A DNA stretch of 64,000 bases from Limnohabitans sp. (GCA_021300495.1 JAJTDK010000007.1:1-64000); one strand, 5' to 3'; shown: positions 7,737 through 17,338, counted from the first letter of the stretch. Numbers and translations are program-made. The notes: generated by a model not told the origin, from the letters alone.

Positions 7737-8921
7737 ATGAGCCGTGAAGTAGTCGTTGTCAGCGCTGTGCGCACCGCCATTGGCACATTTGGTGGCAGTC
7801 TGAAAGATGTTGCCCCCACAGAGCTGGGCGCACAAGTCGTACGCGAAGCACTCAAGCGCGCCAACACCGATGGCAAAGACGTTGGCCATGTGGTGTTTGG
7901 GCATGTGGTCAACACCGAACCCAAAGACATGTACTTGTCGCGCGTTGCCGCCATCAACGGTGGCTGCGCAGAAGGCACACCTGCTTTCAACGTGAACCGT
8001 CTGTGCGGGTCAGGCTTGCAAGCCATTTTGTCTGCAAGCCAATCCATCTTGCTAGGCGATGCCGATGTGGCCATTGGCGCCGGCGCAGAAAACATGAGCC
8101 GCGCACCTTACGCCATCAACACCAACCGTTTTGGTGCTCGGATGGGCGACACCAAAATGATCGACATGATGGTGGGCGCACTGCACGATCCCTTCCACAC
8201 CATTCACATGGGCGTGACCGCCGAGAACATTGCCGCCAAGTGGGGCATTACACGCGAAGACCAAGACAAGTTGGCCGTTGAAAGCCACAACCGTGCAGAG
8301 CGCGCCACGCAAGCCGGCTATTTCAAAGATCAGATCATGCCCGTCATGCTCAAGACGCGCAAAGGCGAAGTGGCCTATGACACAGACGAGCATTTTCGCC
8401 CTGGATGCACAATAGAAGAACTGGGCAAACTCAAGCCCGTGTTCATCAAAGAGAATGGCACCGTCACAGCCGGCAATGCTTCAGGCATCAACGATGCTGC
8501 AGCTGCCGTAGTCCTGATGGAAGCTGGCGCGGCCAAGGCCCGCGGCGTCAAACCTTTGGCACGCTTGGTGGCTTACGCACACGCCGGTGTCGATCCCAAG
8601 TACATGGGCATTGGTCCTGTGCCTGCCACTCAGTTGGCTCTGAAAAAAGCAGGCCTGACCGTGAATGATTTGGATGTGATCGAAGCCAACGAAGCGTTTG
8701 CGGCGCAAGCTTGCGCCGTCACTCGCGACCTTGGTTTGGATCCCGCCAAGGTCAACCCCAATGGTTCTGGTATTTCATTGGGTCATCCTATCGGTGCAAC
8801 AGGCGCTTTGATTACCGTCAAAGCATTGCACGAACTGCACCGCATCAATGGCCGTTATGCCTTGGTCACCATGTGCATTGGCGGCGGTCAGGGTATTGCG
8901 GCCATTTTTGAGCGCATGTAA
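7737..8921 (+). CDS. bktB: Acetyl-CoA acetyltransferase / beta-ketothiolase BktB
   Basis: Condenses two acyl-CoA (acetyl-CoA with acetyl- or propionyl-CoA) or runs in reverse in fatty-acid breakdown; first step towards polyhydroxyalkanoate. 394 residues, usual length. Nucleophile Cys90 in VNRLCGSG, His350 in LGHPIGATGA and Cys380 in MCIGGGQG complete the active site. The sequence recalls Cupriavidus BktB along its length (EVVVVSAVRTAIGTFGGSL at the start, AAIFER at the end). Start has AGGAG 6 bases upstream. The stop abuts the stop of the convergent methionine synthase gene with no gap. No phaB or phaC is present in the window. Confidence 0.93.
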   Translation: MSREVVVVSAVRTAIGTFGGSLKDVAPTELGAQVVREALKRANTDGKDVGHVVFGHVVNTEPKDMYLSRVAAINGGCAEGTPAFNVNRLCGSGLQAILSASQSILLGDADVAIGAGAENMSRAPYAINTNRFGARMGDTKMIDMMVGALHDPFHTIHMGVTAENIAAKWGITREDQDKLAVESHNRAERATQAGYFKDQIMPVMLKTRKGEVAYDTDEHFRPGCTIEELGKLKPVFIKENGTVTAGNASGINDAAAAVVLMEAGAAKARGVKPLARLVAYAHAGVDPKYMGIGPVPATQLALKKAGLTVNDLDVIEANEAFAAQACAVTRDLGLDPAKVNPNGSGISLGHPIGATGALITVKALHELHRINGRYALVTMCIGGGQGIAAIFERM

Positions 8922-9941
8922 TCAGAGATAGCGCGCTCGTGCAATGCGTGCGCCTTCTGCCAACGCCTGCAATTTTTTCTCGGCTACTTCGCGGCTCATG
9001 GGTGCCAGGCCGCAGTTGGTACAAGCAATGATGCGCGCCTTGGGCACAAACTGAAGCGCACGGCCAATGGTGTCGGCCACTTGTTCAGGTGTTTCAATCA
9101 CATCGCTGGCCACATCAATCACGCCCACCATCACATCTTTGCCTTCAAGCAAAGCCATCAGGTCCATGGGCACATGCGAGTGAAAGCATTCCAAGCTCAC
9201 TTGCTTGATGCTGCTTTTGGCCAAGGCTGGGAACACTTTTTCATATTGGCGCCACTCGTGGCCCAATGAATTTTTCCAATCAATGTTGGCTTGAATGCCG
9301 TAGCCATAGCAAATGTGAACGGCCGTGGTGCAGGTCAGCCCTTGTGCAGCGCGCTCTAAAGCTTTGACGCCCCAGTCAGCAGCCTCTTCCATGTAGACAT
9401 TGAAGGCAGGTTCGTCGAACTGAACAATGTCAACGCCATCGGCTTGCAGTGCCAATGCTTCTTGATTCAAAAGCTCTGCAAAAGCCATGGCCATCTTCAC
9501 TTTATCGCCATAAAAACGATCGGCCACCGTGTCCACAATGGTCATGGGGCCAGGCAAGGTGAACTTCAATTTTTTCTTGGTGTGCGCTCTTGCCAATTGA
9601 GCTTCAAAAGCATGCACGCGGCCTTTTAAACGCAAGGGTGCAACCACTTGCGGCACTTGTGCGTCGTAGCGATTGTTGCGAATGCCCATGGTCACTTTGT
9701 TTTCAAAGTCGATGCCTTCAACTTGCTCTAAAAACCCATGCACAAAGTGTTGACGTGATTGCTCACCGTCACCAATGACATCCAAGCCAGCATCTTCTTG
9801 GGTTTTGATCCAGAGCAGTGTGGCATCAGCTTTGGCTTGCTTCAGGCTATCGCCTTCAGCCATCCACTTGGGCCAAAGTTTGTTGGTCTCAGCCAACCAT
9901 TCTGGCTTTGGCAAGCTTCCTGCAATTGCGGTTTCAAACAT
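8922..9941 (-). CDS. Folate-independent methionine synthase, MesD-type
   Basis: 339 residues, equal to the C-terminal catalytic half of MetE without the folate-binding N-domain. Zinc and homocysteine ligands are in place: His209 and Cys211 (VHICYGYG), Glu251 (SLECFHSH) and Cys310 (CTNCGLAP); the start AGSLPKPEWL and VQFDEPAFN are also typical. The sequence closely recalls the MesD family of aerobic bacteria, known to make methionine without 5-methyl-THF or cobalamin but to need oxygen and a DUF1852 protein. No DUF1852 gene is seen here. Its start overlaps the end of the luciferase-like gene by 8 bases. The methyl donor is unknown. Confidence 0.8.
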   Translation of the reverse strand: MFETAIAGSLPKPEWLAETNKLWPKWMAEGDSLKQAKADATLLWIKTQEDAGLDVIGDGEQSRQHFVHGFLEQVEGIDFENKVTMGIRNNRYDAQVPQVVAPLRLKGRVHAFEAQLARAHTKKKLKFTLPGPMTIVDTVADRFYGDKVKMAMAFAELLNQEALALQADGVDIVQFDEPAFNVYMEEAADWGVKALERAAQGLTCTTAVHICYGYGIQANIDWKNSLGHEWRQYEKVFPALAKSSIKQVSLECFHSHVPMDLMALLEGKDVMVGVIDVASDVIETPEQVADTIGRALQFVPKARIIACTNCGLAPMSREVAEKKLQALAEGARIARARYL

Positions 9942-10968
9942 GGGTGTACTCCTGAGGTATTGAGGATTTCAAATTGAATTCTTGGGCCAACAATGCGTAC
10001 GAACGCGTTTGCGCCTTGGCGTCATACGTCCACGTGATGATGGCCATTTCATCGAGTTCAAGCCGTGTTGCCACCGCTCTTAACTTGTCAGCTACTGTTT
10101 TAGCACTTCCAACAAATGCATTGGCCTTGAGTGCATCAAGCGCCATTTGCTCAGACTGAGAATAATCACGATCGGCTTGCTCTGGCGGTAGCATGGGGCC
10201 AATGCGACCTAGATTTCTGTCCATTCGCCAACGCGCGCGGCTTTTGAAAAGATGCCAAGCTTCTTCGTCCGTGTCAGCCGCCAACGCCCACACACACAGG
10301 GTGGCCTTGGGTCGATCCAAACCTGCGCTAGGCCTGAACGTATCTCGGTAAATTTGCAAGGCCTGATCAGCCCCCTGCCCATCTGTAATGAACCAAGCGA
10401 AGGCATAAGGCAGGCCCAAATGAGCCGCCAATTGAGCGCCATAGTCTGAGCTGCCCAACATCCAAACATCTGGCGATGTGGCCGACTGAGGGTAGGCAAA
10501 CACGCCATGACCAGGATGCCCTGCCGGCAATGGCTGACCTTTGACCCACGCTTGAAGTTCCATCACTTGCTGCGGAAAGTTTTCGCTGGCATAACGGTCT
10601 GGGTTCAACAGTTGTGCCGTTTTGCCGTCGCTACCGGGCGCACGCCCAACACCCAAATCAATGCGGCCTGGCGCCAATGCATCGAGCACTCTGAATTGTT
10701 CGGCTACTTTTAAGGCAGCATAGTGCGGCAACATGACGCCCGCACTGCCAATTCTGATTTTTTGAGTTTGTGTGGCAATGGCCGCCATCAAAATTTCGGG
10801 CGCAGTGCCCACAATGCTGGGATGTGCGTGATGCTCACTCACCCAAAAACGCGCATAGCCCAAACGTTCGGCCTCAATGGCCAGAGCCACCGTTTGCCGG
10901 ATGGACTGATCTTGCCCTCGGCCAGCCATGGCAACTGATTGGTCCAGTACAGACAGTTTCAGGCTCAT
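9934..10968 (-). CDS. LLM-class flavin-dependent monooxygenase
   Basis: 344 residues, bacterial-luciferase-like TIM barrel using FMNH2 and oxygen. Diagnostic blocks: RFWVSEHHAHPSIVGTAP near 41-58, IRIGSAGVMLPHYAALKVAEQFRVLD, RIDLGVGRAPGSD and the GSSDYGAQLAAHLGLPYAFA stretch of the MsnO8/YwcH-type subgroup. Substrate not known. The gene is 34 bases downstream of the acyl-CoA ligase and overlaps the MesD-type gene by 8 bases, so the three form a probable operon. A flavin monooxygenase translationally coupled to an oxygen-requiring methionine synthase family suggests a joint role, but this is inference. Confidence 0.87.
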   Translation of the reverse strand: MSLKLSVLDQSVAMAGRGQDQSIRQTVALAIEAERLGYARFWVSEHHAHPSIVGTAPEILMAAIATQTQKIRIGSAGVMLPHYAALKVAEQFRVLDALAPGRIDLGVGRAPGSDGKTAQLLNPDRYASENFPQQVMELQAWVKGQPLPAGHPGHGVFAYPQSATSPDVWMLGSSDYGAQLAAHLGLPYAFAWFITDGQGADQALQIYRDTFRPSAGLDRPKATLCVWALAADTDEEAWHLFKSRARWRMDRNLGRIGPMLPPEQADRDYSQSEQMALDALKANAFVGSAKTVADKLRAVATRLELDEMAIITWTYDAKAQTRSYALLAQEFNLKSSIPQEYTHV

Positions 10969-11002
10969 GTGTGAATCTCTAACATCATCAAAAAATAATT
11001 CA

Positions 11003-12697
11003 TCAAGCCTTGGCCATTTCTGCTTCTTGCAATGCGCGCCACATCACTTTACCACTGCCACTTTTGGGTAATACCTCTATGAACTCCACCACACGCGGCA
11101 CTTTGTAAACCGCCATGGTGTCTCTGCACCAGTCAATGATGTCTTGCTCACTGACTTGGCCTATGTGCGTGCTGCGCAACACCACCACGGCCTTGACTGA
11201 CTCTCCGCGGTAAGCGTCTTTGGTAGAAATGATGCAGGCCTCTTGAATGGCGGGATGTTTGAACATCAGCGCTTCTACTTCAGCCGGCCAAACTTTGAAG
11301 CCACTTGCATTGATCATGCGCTTGAGTCTGTCGGTCATGAAGAAGTAGCCTTCTTCATCAATGCGGCCCATGTCACCTGAGCGGAAAAAAGATTTGCCAT
11401 CGCGCTCAAAAAATGCGCTGGCGGTAGCTTCTGGTCGTTTCCAATAGCCTTTGAAAATTTGCGGTCCCGCCATGACAATTTCACCCGATTCACCTTGGGG
11501 CAACTCTTGCAAAGTTTCTGGATCCACCACACGCGAATCAACGCTCATGAAAGGAATTCCCAAACATTGCTTTTTGGGCGCATCGGGTGGATTGGTGTGC
11601 GACGGCGCAGCAGTTTCCGTCAAACCATAGCCTTCAATGTAGCGAAGACCAAATTGATCTAGCAGTCTTTGTGCTACCGCCTCAGGCATGGCGGCTCCAC
11701 CGCCACCAATGTTTTGCAAACTGGTTAAATCAAATTGCGCCATATTGGCACTGCCCAACAAATCAATGACCATGGTGGGAATATTGGTCCAGTGTGTCAC
11801 TTTCCATTTGGAGATAAGACGGCCCGCCAAATCCCTGTCCCAACGAGGCATCAAAATCAGGGTAGCGCCCATGAAAATGGTGGCGTGCATCACACTGACC
11901 ATGCCCGTGATGTGAAACATCGGCACCACACACAAGCATTTGTTTTCAGGCGTGCCATTGGCCCACAAGCCGCTTGACATGGCGTTGTGCATGATGGTTC
12001 CGTGCGTGTGCATGCAACCTTTAGGCAGGCCCGTGGTACCGCTGGTGTAAGGCAAGACAGCTAAGTCTTCAGATTGCGCAGTCACTGGGCCCAGGGATAC
12101 CTCGCCTTGAGAAACAGACGCCCAGGCGTGCACTTCTCCGCCTTCAAGCAAAGGCAAGGCGTGCACTGTCTTTAACCAGTCGCTCCAATTTGCAGGCAAT
12201 TCGTCGGGGCCGATGTTGGCAGCATCAAAAACATCTGTGAATTGCGTGACCAATAAATGCTTTAGACGCTGCGATTTTTCTAGCGCATTGCTTGCAGCAG
12301 CCAACTCTGGTGCCAGGTCTGCCGTGGTCACTGCCACCTTGGTATCAGGATCCAAGATGTAGTGTTTCAACTCTTCGGTACGGTTCATCGGATTGACTGG
12401 CACCACCACAGCATCTAGACGCAAGATTGCAAAATGCGTGATCACCAACTGCGGACAATTTTGCATGTCCAACACCACGCGATCGCCTTTTTGCACACCC
12501 ATCTTGCGCAATGCTGAAGCAATTTTTTCTGCTTCAAATTGCAACTCTGAATAGGACCACGTTCTGCCCATGAACACCAAGGCCACTTTTTGGGGATAGC
12601 GCAACGCACTGATTTGCAAATTCATCCACAAAGATGTTTGCGGCGCTGTCAATTGGTAAGGCAGTCTTTTGGGCCAAAAAGCATGGTGAGCGGGCAT
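11003..12697 (-). CDS. Long-chain fatty-acid--CoA ligase (AMP-binding)
   Basis: 564 residues, adenylate-forming enzyme that activates a carboxylic acid to its CoA thioester. The P-loop LPYTSGTTGLPKG lies near residues 220-232, followed by GYGLTET, FRSGDMGRIDEEGYF and the hinge DRLKRMINASGFKVWP; the C-terminal catalytic Lys sits in LPKSGSGKVMWR. No membrane segment. First gene of the probable operon with the LLM monooxygenase and the MesD-type synthase. Chain-length preference cannot be read from the sequence. Confidence 0.88.
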   Translation of the reverse strand: MPAHHAFWPKRLPYQLTAPQTSLWMNLQISALRYPQKVALVFMGRTWSYSELQFEAEKIASALRKMGVQKGDRVVLDMQNCPQLVITHFAILRLDAVVVPVNPMNRTEELKHYILDPDTKVAVTTADLAPELAAASNALEKSQRLKHLLVTQFTDVFDAANIGPDELPANWSDWLKTVHALPLLEGGEVHAWASVSQGEVSLGPVTAQSEDLAVLPYTSGTTGLPKGCMHTHGTIMHNAMSSGLWANGTPENKCLCVVPMFHITGMVSVMHATIFMGATLILMPRWDRDLAGRLISKWKVTHWTNIPTMVIDLLGSANMAQFDLTSLQNIGGGGAAMPEAVAQRLLDQFGLRYIEGYGLTETAAPSHTNPPDAPKKQCLGIPFMSVDSRVVDPETLQELPQGESGEIVMAGPQIFKGYWKRPEATASAFFERDGKSFFRSGDMGRIDEEGYFFMTDRLKRMINASGFKVWPAEVEALMFKHPAIQEACIISTKDAYRGESVKAVVVLRSTHIGQVSEQDIIDWCRDTMAVYKVPRVVEFIEVLPKSGSGKVMWRALQEAEMAKA

Positions 12698-12932
12698 TCA
12701 ATGAGTCTCCAACAGAATACGAAATAAGTTCAATGAATTGTTCTTTTGATGGCTTGGTGCATTTTGCACAAGAGATCCTAATCGGGTATGAGGAGATGGA
12801 ACATCCCCAGAGTCCCTAAGGAGACGTCATTTTTGCCGCCTGTTGCCAGGTCAAATGAAAGTCAATGTATGCGTTTGCAAGTCGGTATGCCGGGAAATCA
12901 CGCTAAATTGAAGTTTTTCACACAAGACATGC

Positions 12933-13529
12933 ATGGCCTCTCAAACCACCCCCGCTTGCTGCGGCACCAGCAAAGCCGCTGAACTTCTTCAGCTGTCGGT
13001 CGGCACGGTCCAAAGCTTGGTCGACAAAAACATTCTTCACGCCTGGGTTACGCAAGGAGGCCACAGGCGTATTTCGCTCGAGTCCATTCAAAATTACCAA
13101 TTGCAGCAGCAAAAATTGCCCGTCCTCGAGCGACTCATGAGCGATAGGCTCAAAGTCATGGTGGTCGACGACGACGCCATCACAAGGCATCTCTTGCAAG
13201 AAACTTGCCTCACAGCGCACCCGCATGTTGATTGCTGTGCCATGGCCTCGGCCATCGAAGCACTGCTTCATTTGCCAGTATTCAAGCCTCACATCATGCT
13301 AATCGACTTGCTCATGCCCAAGGTTGACGGCTGGGAACTGGTCAAGAGGCTTCAACAAAACGAAGACTTTTCAAAACTTCAAATCATCACCCTCTCCGCT
13401 CTTAGCCTTGCAGAGCTGAAAGACCGTGGAGGCCCGCCCACAGGCTCACTCTTTATTGCCAAACCGGTTGATTTGGGGTGGCTGCGGGGGTATTTGGTGG
13501 GCTTGCTCGGCACCAAGGCTTGGGCTTAG
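12933..13529 (+). CDS. Excisionase-type HTH + receiver-domain regulator
   Basis: 198 residues with reversed order: an N-terminal helix-turn-helix of the excisionase/MerR-like type (about 12-56, SKAAELLQLSVGTVQSLVD then GGHRRIS) is followed by a receiver domain (about 73-190). Receiver residues are complete: acidic pocket Asp79-81, phospho-acceptor Asp125 in LIDLLMP, Ser155 and Lys177 in AKPVD. Most response regulators have the receiver first. No histidine kinase is adjacent. The start has a poor ribosome binding site. A flanking gene-free stretch of 235 bases upstream shows only a short GTGCA/TGCAC inverted repeat near 12750. Confidence 0.82.
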   Translation: MASQTTPACCGTSKAAELLQLSVGTVQSLVDKNILHAWVTQGGHRRISLESIQNYQLQQQKLPVLERLMSDRLKVMVVDDDAITRHLLQETCLTAHPHVDCCAMASAIEALLHLPVFKPHIMLIDLLMPKVDGWELVKRLQQNEDFSKLQIITLSALSLAELKDRGGPPTGSLFIAKPVDLGWLRGYLVGLLGTKAWA

Positions 13530-13588
13530 GTAGACAGCATTCACTTTGCACCTTATCATTACAAAATTCAATAAAGTAAGGAATTAAA

Positions 13589-13810
13589 ATGTCCCACTCT
13601 ACCCTTACCAGCAAAGGACAAACCACCATACCGCAAGAAATTCGACAGGCTGTGGGGCTTCAAACTGGCGCAAAACTCAACTGGAGTGTCACACCCGATG
13701 GTGTGCTGATAGTCAGAGCCAAGACGCAATCCCTTGAATCCCTGGCAGGTTCGATCAAGATCCAAGCTGGGCAAAAAGTCAGTCTTCAAGATATGAACCC
13801 ATGGAAATAA
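13589..13810 (+). CDS. AbrB/MazE-type antitoxin
   Basis: 73 residues. The swapped-hairpin DNA-binding fold is shown by STLTSKGQTTIPQEIRQAVG (4-23) and the strand GAKLNWSVTPDGVLIVRA. The C-terminal tail of about 25 residues would bind and block the PIN toxin. The toxin gene starts 7 bases after its stop, the normal antitoxin-first order. AAGGAA lies before the ATG. Such antitoxins usually repress their own promoter together with the toxin; no operator could be picked out. Confidence 0.82.
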   Translation: MSHSTLTSKGQTTIPQEIRQAVGLQTGAKLNWSVTPDGVLIVRAKTQSLESLAGSIKIQAGQKVSLQDMNPWK

Positions 13811-13817
13811 AAAATCC

Positions 13818-14216
13818 ATGGCGGCCATCGACACAAACATCCTCGTCAGATTCCTCATTCAAGACGATGAGCAGCAAGGACATCTAGCGAGAAGACTCAT
13901 TCAACTTGTTTTGGCGCAAGGGGAGACTGTGTTCATTCCTGTCACCGTCATCTTGGAATTGGAATGGGTTTTGCGTTCTAATTTTTTATTCAGCAAATCT
14001 CAAGTTGTCGAACTCATTTCCAATTTGCTTTCCACCAAAGAGTTGGAATTCGAATCAGAACCCTCTGTTGAAATAGCGCTTGAACTGTTTAGAAACCATG
14101 CAGCAGATTTTGCCGATTGTTTGCACATCGCATTGGCTCATCGGGCTGGTCATTCCCCGCTTTGGACATTTGACAAAACAGCAGGAAAAGTCGTGGGCGC
14201 GAAAATATTGAAGTGA
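13818..14216 (+). CDS. VapC-type PIN-domain ribonuclease toxin
   Basis: 132-residue PIN domain. Metal-binding acids: Asp5 in IDTNILVRFL, Glu47 or Glu49 in ILELEWVL, Asp97/Asp100 in DFADCLH and Asp119 in TFDKTA. All are kept, so it should be an active RNase. Known VapC toxins often cut initiator tRNA or the sarcin-ricin loop of 23S rRNA; the target here is unknown. It pairs with the AbrB-type gene 7 bases upstream. It ends just before a terminator and the tRNA cluster on the opposite strand. Confidence 0.85.
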   Translation: MAAIDTNILVRFLIQDDEQQGHLARRLIQLVLAQGETVFIPVTVILELEWVLRSNFLFSKSQVVELISNLLSTKELEFESEPSVEIALELFRNHAADFADCLHIALAHRAGHSPLWTFDKTAGKVVGAKILK

Positions 14217-14231
14217 TTCACCGCACCAACG

Positions 14232-14257
14232 AAAAACGCGCCCGAAGGCGCGTTTTT
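14232..14257. terminator. Bidirectional intrinsic terminator
   Basis: Perfect stem AAAAACGCGCC / GGCGCGTTTTT with loop CGAA. It has a T run on either strand, so it can end both the toxin-antitoxin transcript and the gltX-tRNA transcript. Confidence 0.88.
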
Positions 14258-14266
14258 ACTTGCTTT

Positions 14267-14343
14267 TGGCGGAGTGGACGGGACTCGAACCCGCGACCCC
14301 CGGCGTGACAGGCCGGTATTCTAACCAACTGAACTACCACTCC
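14267..14343 (-). tRNA. tRNA-Asp (GTC)
   Basis: 77 nt. Acceptor GGAGTGG pairs with CCACTCC; D-loop AGTTCAGTTGGTTAGA; anticodon loop CTGTCAC gives GTC; T-loop GTTCGAGTC; discriminator G and an encoded CCA (14267-14269). Last of three tRNAs behind gltX. Confidence 0.96.
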
Positions 14344-14412
14344 TGGTAGCTTGAAGCTTTTGCTCTGAAGAACCAGCTTAACGCTGACAACAAAGCCAAG
14401 TGCAACAAAACT

Positions 14413-14488
14413 TGGCGACCCTACGGGGATTCGAACCCCGGTACTCACCGTGAAAGGGTGATGTCCTAGGCCTCTAGACGATAGGGTC
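14413..14488 (-). tRNA. tRNA-Glu (TTC)
   Basis: 76 nt. Acceptor GACCCTA / TAGGGTC; anticodon loop CTTTCAC gives TTC; T-loop GGTTCGAATCC; discriminator G and encoded CCA (14413-14415). It lies downstream of the gene for the synthetase that charges it. Confidence 0.96.
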
Positions 14489-14534
14489 ATAACCTGGACT
14501 TGATTGAATTGCTTCAATCAATGATTCGACACTG

Positions 14535-14610
<76 letters not shown>

Positions 14611-14670
14611 TTTGTGGCACCCTTGCAGGCACCCCTCGCAGGTGTCGAGAAATGGATTATAGACAGATTT

Positions 14671-16068
14671 TTAAGCGTTTTTCAATCGCTCAAGAACTTT
14701 TTGCTTCTCACACAAGGCCAAGACAGCATCAAGAGAAGGGGTCTGTGCTGTACCCATGACCAAAACCCGAACAGGCATGGCCAGTTGTGGCATTTTCAAA
14801 CCTTGCTCAGTCAATACTTCTTTGATGACCAACGCAATCGATGCTTTGTCCCACGCACATGCTGATAATTTTTCAACCAACAGCGCCAGTGCCGGTTTGA
14901 CTGCATCGGTCACATGCTGCGCTTTTTCATCGGCTTTGGGCACAACATCGCCGTAAAAAACAGCAACCCAGTCGGCCAATACGCACAACGTGTCACAGCG
15001 GTCTTTGAAGAGGCCACAGATGGCAGGCAAACGATCATCCGAAGCAATGCCTCTTTGGCTCAAAATGCCCTTCACCCACAAAGCCAACTGCTCATCATCG
15101 GAGGCCTTCAAATGCTGCGCATTGACCCACCTCAGTTTGGCATCGTCAAACTGCGCTGCACTGCGGCCCAAGTGATCAAGGTCGAACCAATCTAAAAATT
15201 GTTGGCGACTGAAAATTTCATCATCGCCATGGCTCCAGCCTAAGCGCGCCAAATAATTCACCATGGCATCAGGCAAATAACCTTCGTCGCGATACTGCGT
15301 GACAGGCTTGGCACCATTTCGCTTGCTCAATTTTTCGCCCTGCTCATTGAGCACAGTGGGCAAGTGCGCATACACAGGCTCCTCTTTGCCCAAAGCTTTG
15401 AAAATATTAATTTGGCGCGGCGTGTTGTTCACATGGTCGTCACCGCGAATGACGTGCGTGATGGCCATGTCGATGTCATCTACCACCACACAAAAGTTAT
15501 AGGTGGGTGTGCCGTCAGGGCGCGCAATGACCAAGTCATCAAGTTCTTGGTTGCTGATTTCAATGCGGCCCTTGACCTTGTCGTCCCATGCCACCACACC
15601 GTCGATCGGATTTTTAAATCGCAGCACAGGCTTCACACCTTCAGGAACCGGGGGCAAGGTCTTGCCTGGCTCTGGTCGCCAAGTGCCGTCATAGCGGGGC
15701 TTTTCTTTGGCAGCCATTTGTTGTTCGCGCAAAGCATCCAGTGCTTCAATGCTCATGTAGCAAGGGTACACCTGCCCCGTGGCTTGAAGTTCAGCCAACA
15801 CTTGCTTGTAACGGTCCATGCGCTGCATTTGGTAGAAAGGACCTTCATCGGGATTCATGCCGAGCCACGCCATGCCCTCCAAAATCACATCGACCGAAGC
15901 TTGGTTGGATCGTTCTAAATCGGTGTCTTCAATACGCAAAATAAAGATACCGCCTTGTGCCTTGGCGAAAGCCCAAGGGTACAAAGCAGACCGAATATTA
16001 CCCAGGTGAATAAAGCCTGTGGGAGAAGGCGCAAAGCGCGTGCGGACTGACTTTTGAATAGATGACAT
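14671..16068 (-). CDS. gltX: Glutamyl-tRNA synthetase
   Basis: Charges tRNA-Glu with glutamate; class Ic synthetase, 465 residues. HIGH-type motif HLGN at 21-24 in [17 protein letters not shown]-type motif KLSKR around residue 250; IEDTD and the helical anticodon-binding C-domain are present. The gene starts 14 bases after metZ and is followed on the same strand by tRNA-Ala, tRNA-Glu and tRNA-Asp, so the enzyme and its substrate tRNA may share a transcript ending at 14232-14257. Only one gltX is seen; whether this organism also charges tRNA-Gln with Glu cannot be told. Confidence 0.95.
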   Translation of the reverse strand: MSSIQKSVRTRFAPSPTGFIHLGNIRSALYPWAFAKAQGGIFILRIEDTDLERSNQASVDVILEGMAWLGMNPDEGPFYQMQRMDRYKQVLAELQATGQVYPCYMSIEALDALREQQMAAKEKPRYDGTWRPEPGKTLPPVPEGVKPVLRFKNPIDGVVAWDDKVKGRIEISNQELDDLVIARPDGTPTYNFCVVVDDIDMAITHVIRGDDHVNNTPRQINIFKALGKEEPVYAHLPTVLNEQGEKLSKRNGAKPVTQYRDEGYLPDAMVNYLARLGWSHGDDEIFSRQQFLDWFDLDHLGRSAAQFDDAKLRWVNAQHLKASDDEQLALWVKGILSQRGIASDDRLPAICGLFKDRCDTLCVLADWVAVFYGDVVPKADEKAQHVTDAVKPALALLVEKLSACAWDKASIALVIKEVLTEQGLKMPQLAMPVRVLVMGTAQTPSLDAVLALCEKQKVLERLKNA

Positions 16069-16081
16069 TGTGTAATTCGAA

Positions 16082-17293
16082 TTAGAGGGCAGAGAAGCCG
16101 CGCAAGAAATCTGCTTTCAAGTCATCGAGGTGCTCTAGGCCAACTGCCACACGAATCAAACTTTGCTGGATGCCCGCCACTTGTCTTTGCGCCTCGGTGA
16201 GGCGGCCATGTGAAGTACTGGCAGGATGTGCTACCAATGTTTTGACGTCGCCTAAATTGGTGCACAAAGAAACAGTTCGCATGGCGTTCATGACCTTGAA
16301 AGCATTCTCGCGTCCTTGATCAGCCGATTGCGCTTTGACTTCAAAAGAAAGCACCGCACCACCCATGCCCGATTGTTGAGCCATGGCCAATGCGTGCTGA
16401 GGATGACTCTTTAAACCAGGATAAAAAACACGAGCAACTTGCGGCTGCGCTTCCAACCACTGCGCCAAGGCCATGGTCTGCTCGGATTGGGCTTTCATGC
16501 GGATACCCAAGGTCTCCAAACCCTTTAAAACCACCCAAGCATTGAAGGGCGCCAAGGTCATGCCTGCACTTCTCATAACCGGGCCAAAGACATCCTCAAT
16601 CAAGGCCTTGGAGCCGCACAATGCGCCAGCCATGACACGGCCTTGACCATCTAAATATTTGGTACCAGAGTGAACGATCAAATCGGCACCCATCTCAAGA
16701 GGGCGCTGCAAAATAGGCGTTGCAAAACAATTGTCAACCACCAACAATGCATGGCCAGCATGGGCAATTTCAGCCAAGGCTTTGATGTCGCACACCTCGG
16801 TGAGCGGGTTGGTGGGTGTTTCAGCAAACAACAAACGGGTGTTCGGTTGCATGGCCGCTTTCCATTCAGCCACTTGCGTTTGAGAGACAAACGTGGTTTG
16901 CACACCAAACTTGGCAAATTCACTGCCAATCAATTTGATGGTCGAGCCAAACATGGAGTGAGAGCAGATAACGTGATCACCACTTTTCAGCAAGCCCAAG
17001 CACATGAGCAAAATGGCAGACATGCCTGTTGATGTGGCAATACATGCCTCTGCACCCTCCAAGGCCGCCAAGCGCACTTCCATACTGGCTACAGTAGGGT
17101 TGCCAAGACGCGCATAGGTGTAGCCATCTTCCTCACCCGCAAAGCGGCGCGCTGCAGTTTCGGCATCTGGCTGAACATAACCACTGGTGAGGTACATGGC
17201 CTCTGAATTTTCGCCATACTGGCTCCGATCGACTGCTGCCCTGACAGCCAAAGTATCGATGTGGAGATTTTCAGGCAATGGGTGTTGGCTCAT
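16082..17293 (-). CDS. metZ: O-succinylhomoserine sulfhydrylase MetZ
   Basis: PLP enzyme that makes homocysteine directly from O-succinylhomoserine and sulfide. 403 residues, Cys/Met-metabolism family. [15 protein letters not shown] near 58-72, [14 protein letters not shown] with the PLP-nitrogen Asp, and the PLP lysine in [12 protein letters not shown]; the C-terminal [14 protein letters not shown] is standard. It sits downstream of purF as in other betaproteobacteria. With the MesD-type enzyme at 8.9 kb it could provide a complete route from homoserine esters to methionine. Confidence 0.93.
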   Translation of the reverse strand: MSQHPLPENLHIDTLAVRAAVDRSQYGENSEAMYLTSGYVQPDAETAARRFAGEEDGYTYARLGNPTVASMEVRLAALEGAEACIATSTGMSAILLMCLGLLKSGDHVICSHSMFGSTIKLIGSEFAKFGVQTTFVSQTQVAEWKAAMQPNTRLLFAETPTNPLTEVCDIKALAEIAHAGHALLVVDNCFATPILQRPLEMGADLIVHSGTKYLDGQGRVMAGALCGSKALIEDVFGPVMRSAGMTLAPFNAWVVLKGLETLGIRMKAQSEQTMALAQWLEAQPQVARVFYPGLKSHPQHALAMAQQSGMGGAVLSFEVKAQSADQGRENAFKVMNAMRTVSLCTNLGDVKTLVAHPASTSHGRLTEAQRQVAGIQQSLIRVAVGLEHLDDLKADFLRGFSAL

Positions 17294-17338
17294 ATCGGGC
17301 TCAAAATTTTTTCGAAAATAGATGATTCAAAATTGCGC

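Noticed and set aside
8921..8922. Missing terminator between bktB and the MesD-type gene
   Set aside because: Convergent stops simply abut; the transcripts may run on, and no clear hairpin was found.
12815..12870. Strong AGGAGA ribosome-like site followed by ATT
   Set aside because: No normal start codon at the right distance and the frame closes after about ten codons.
15364..15918. 184-residue plus-strand frame inside gltX
   Set aside because: Antisense to conserved synthetase motifs; composition not protein-like.
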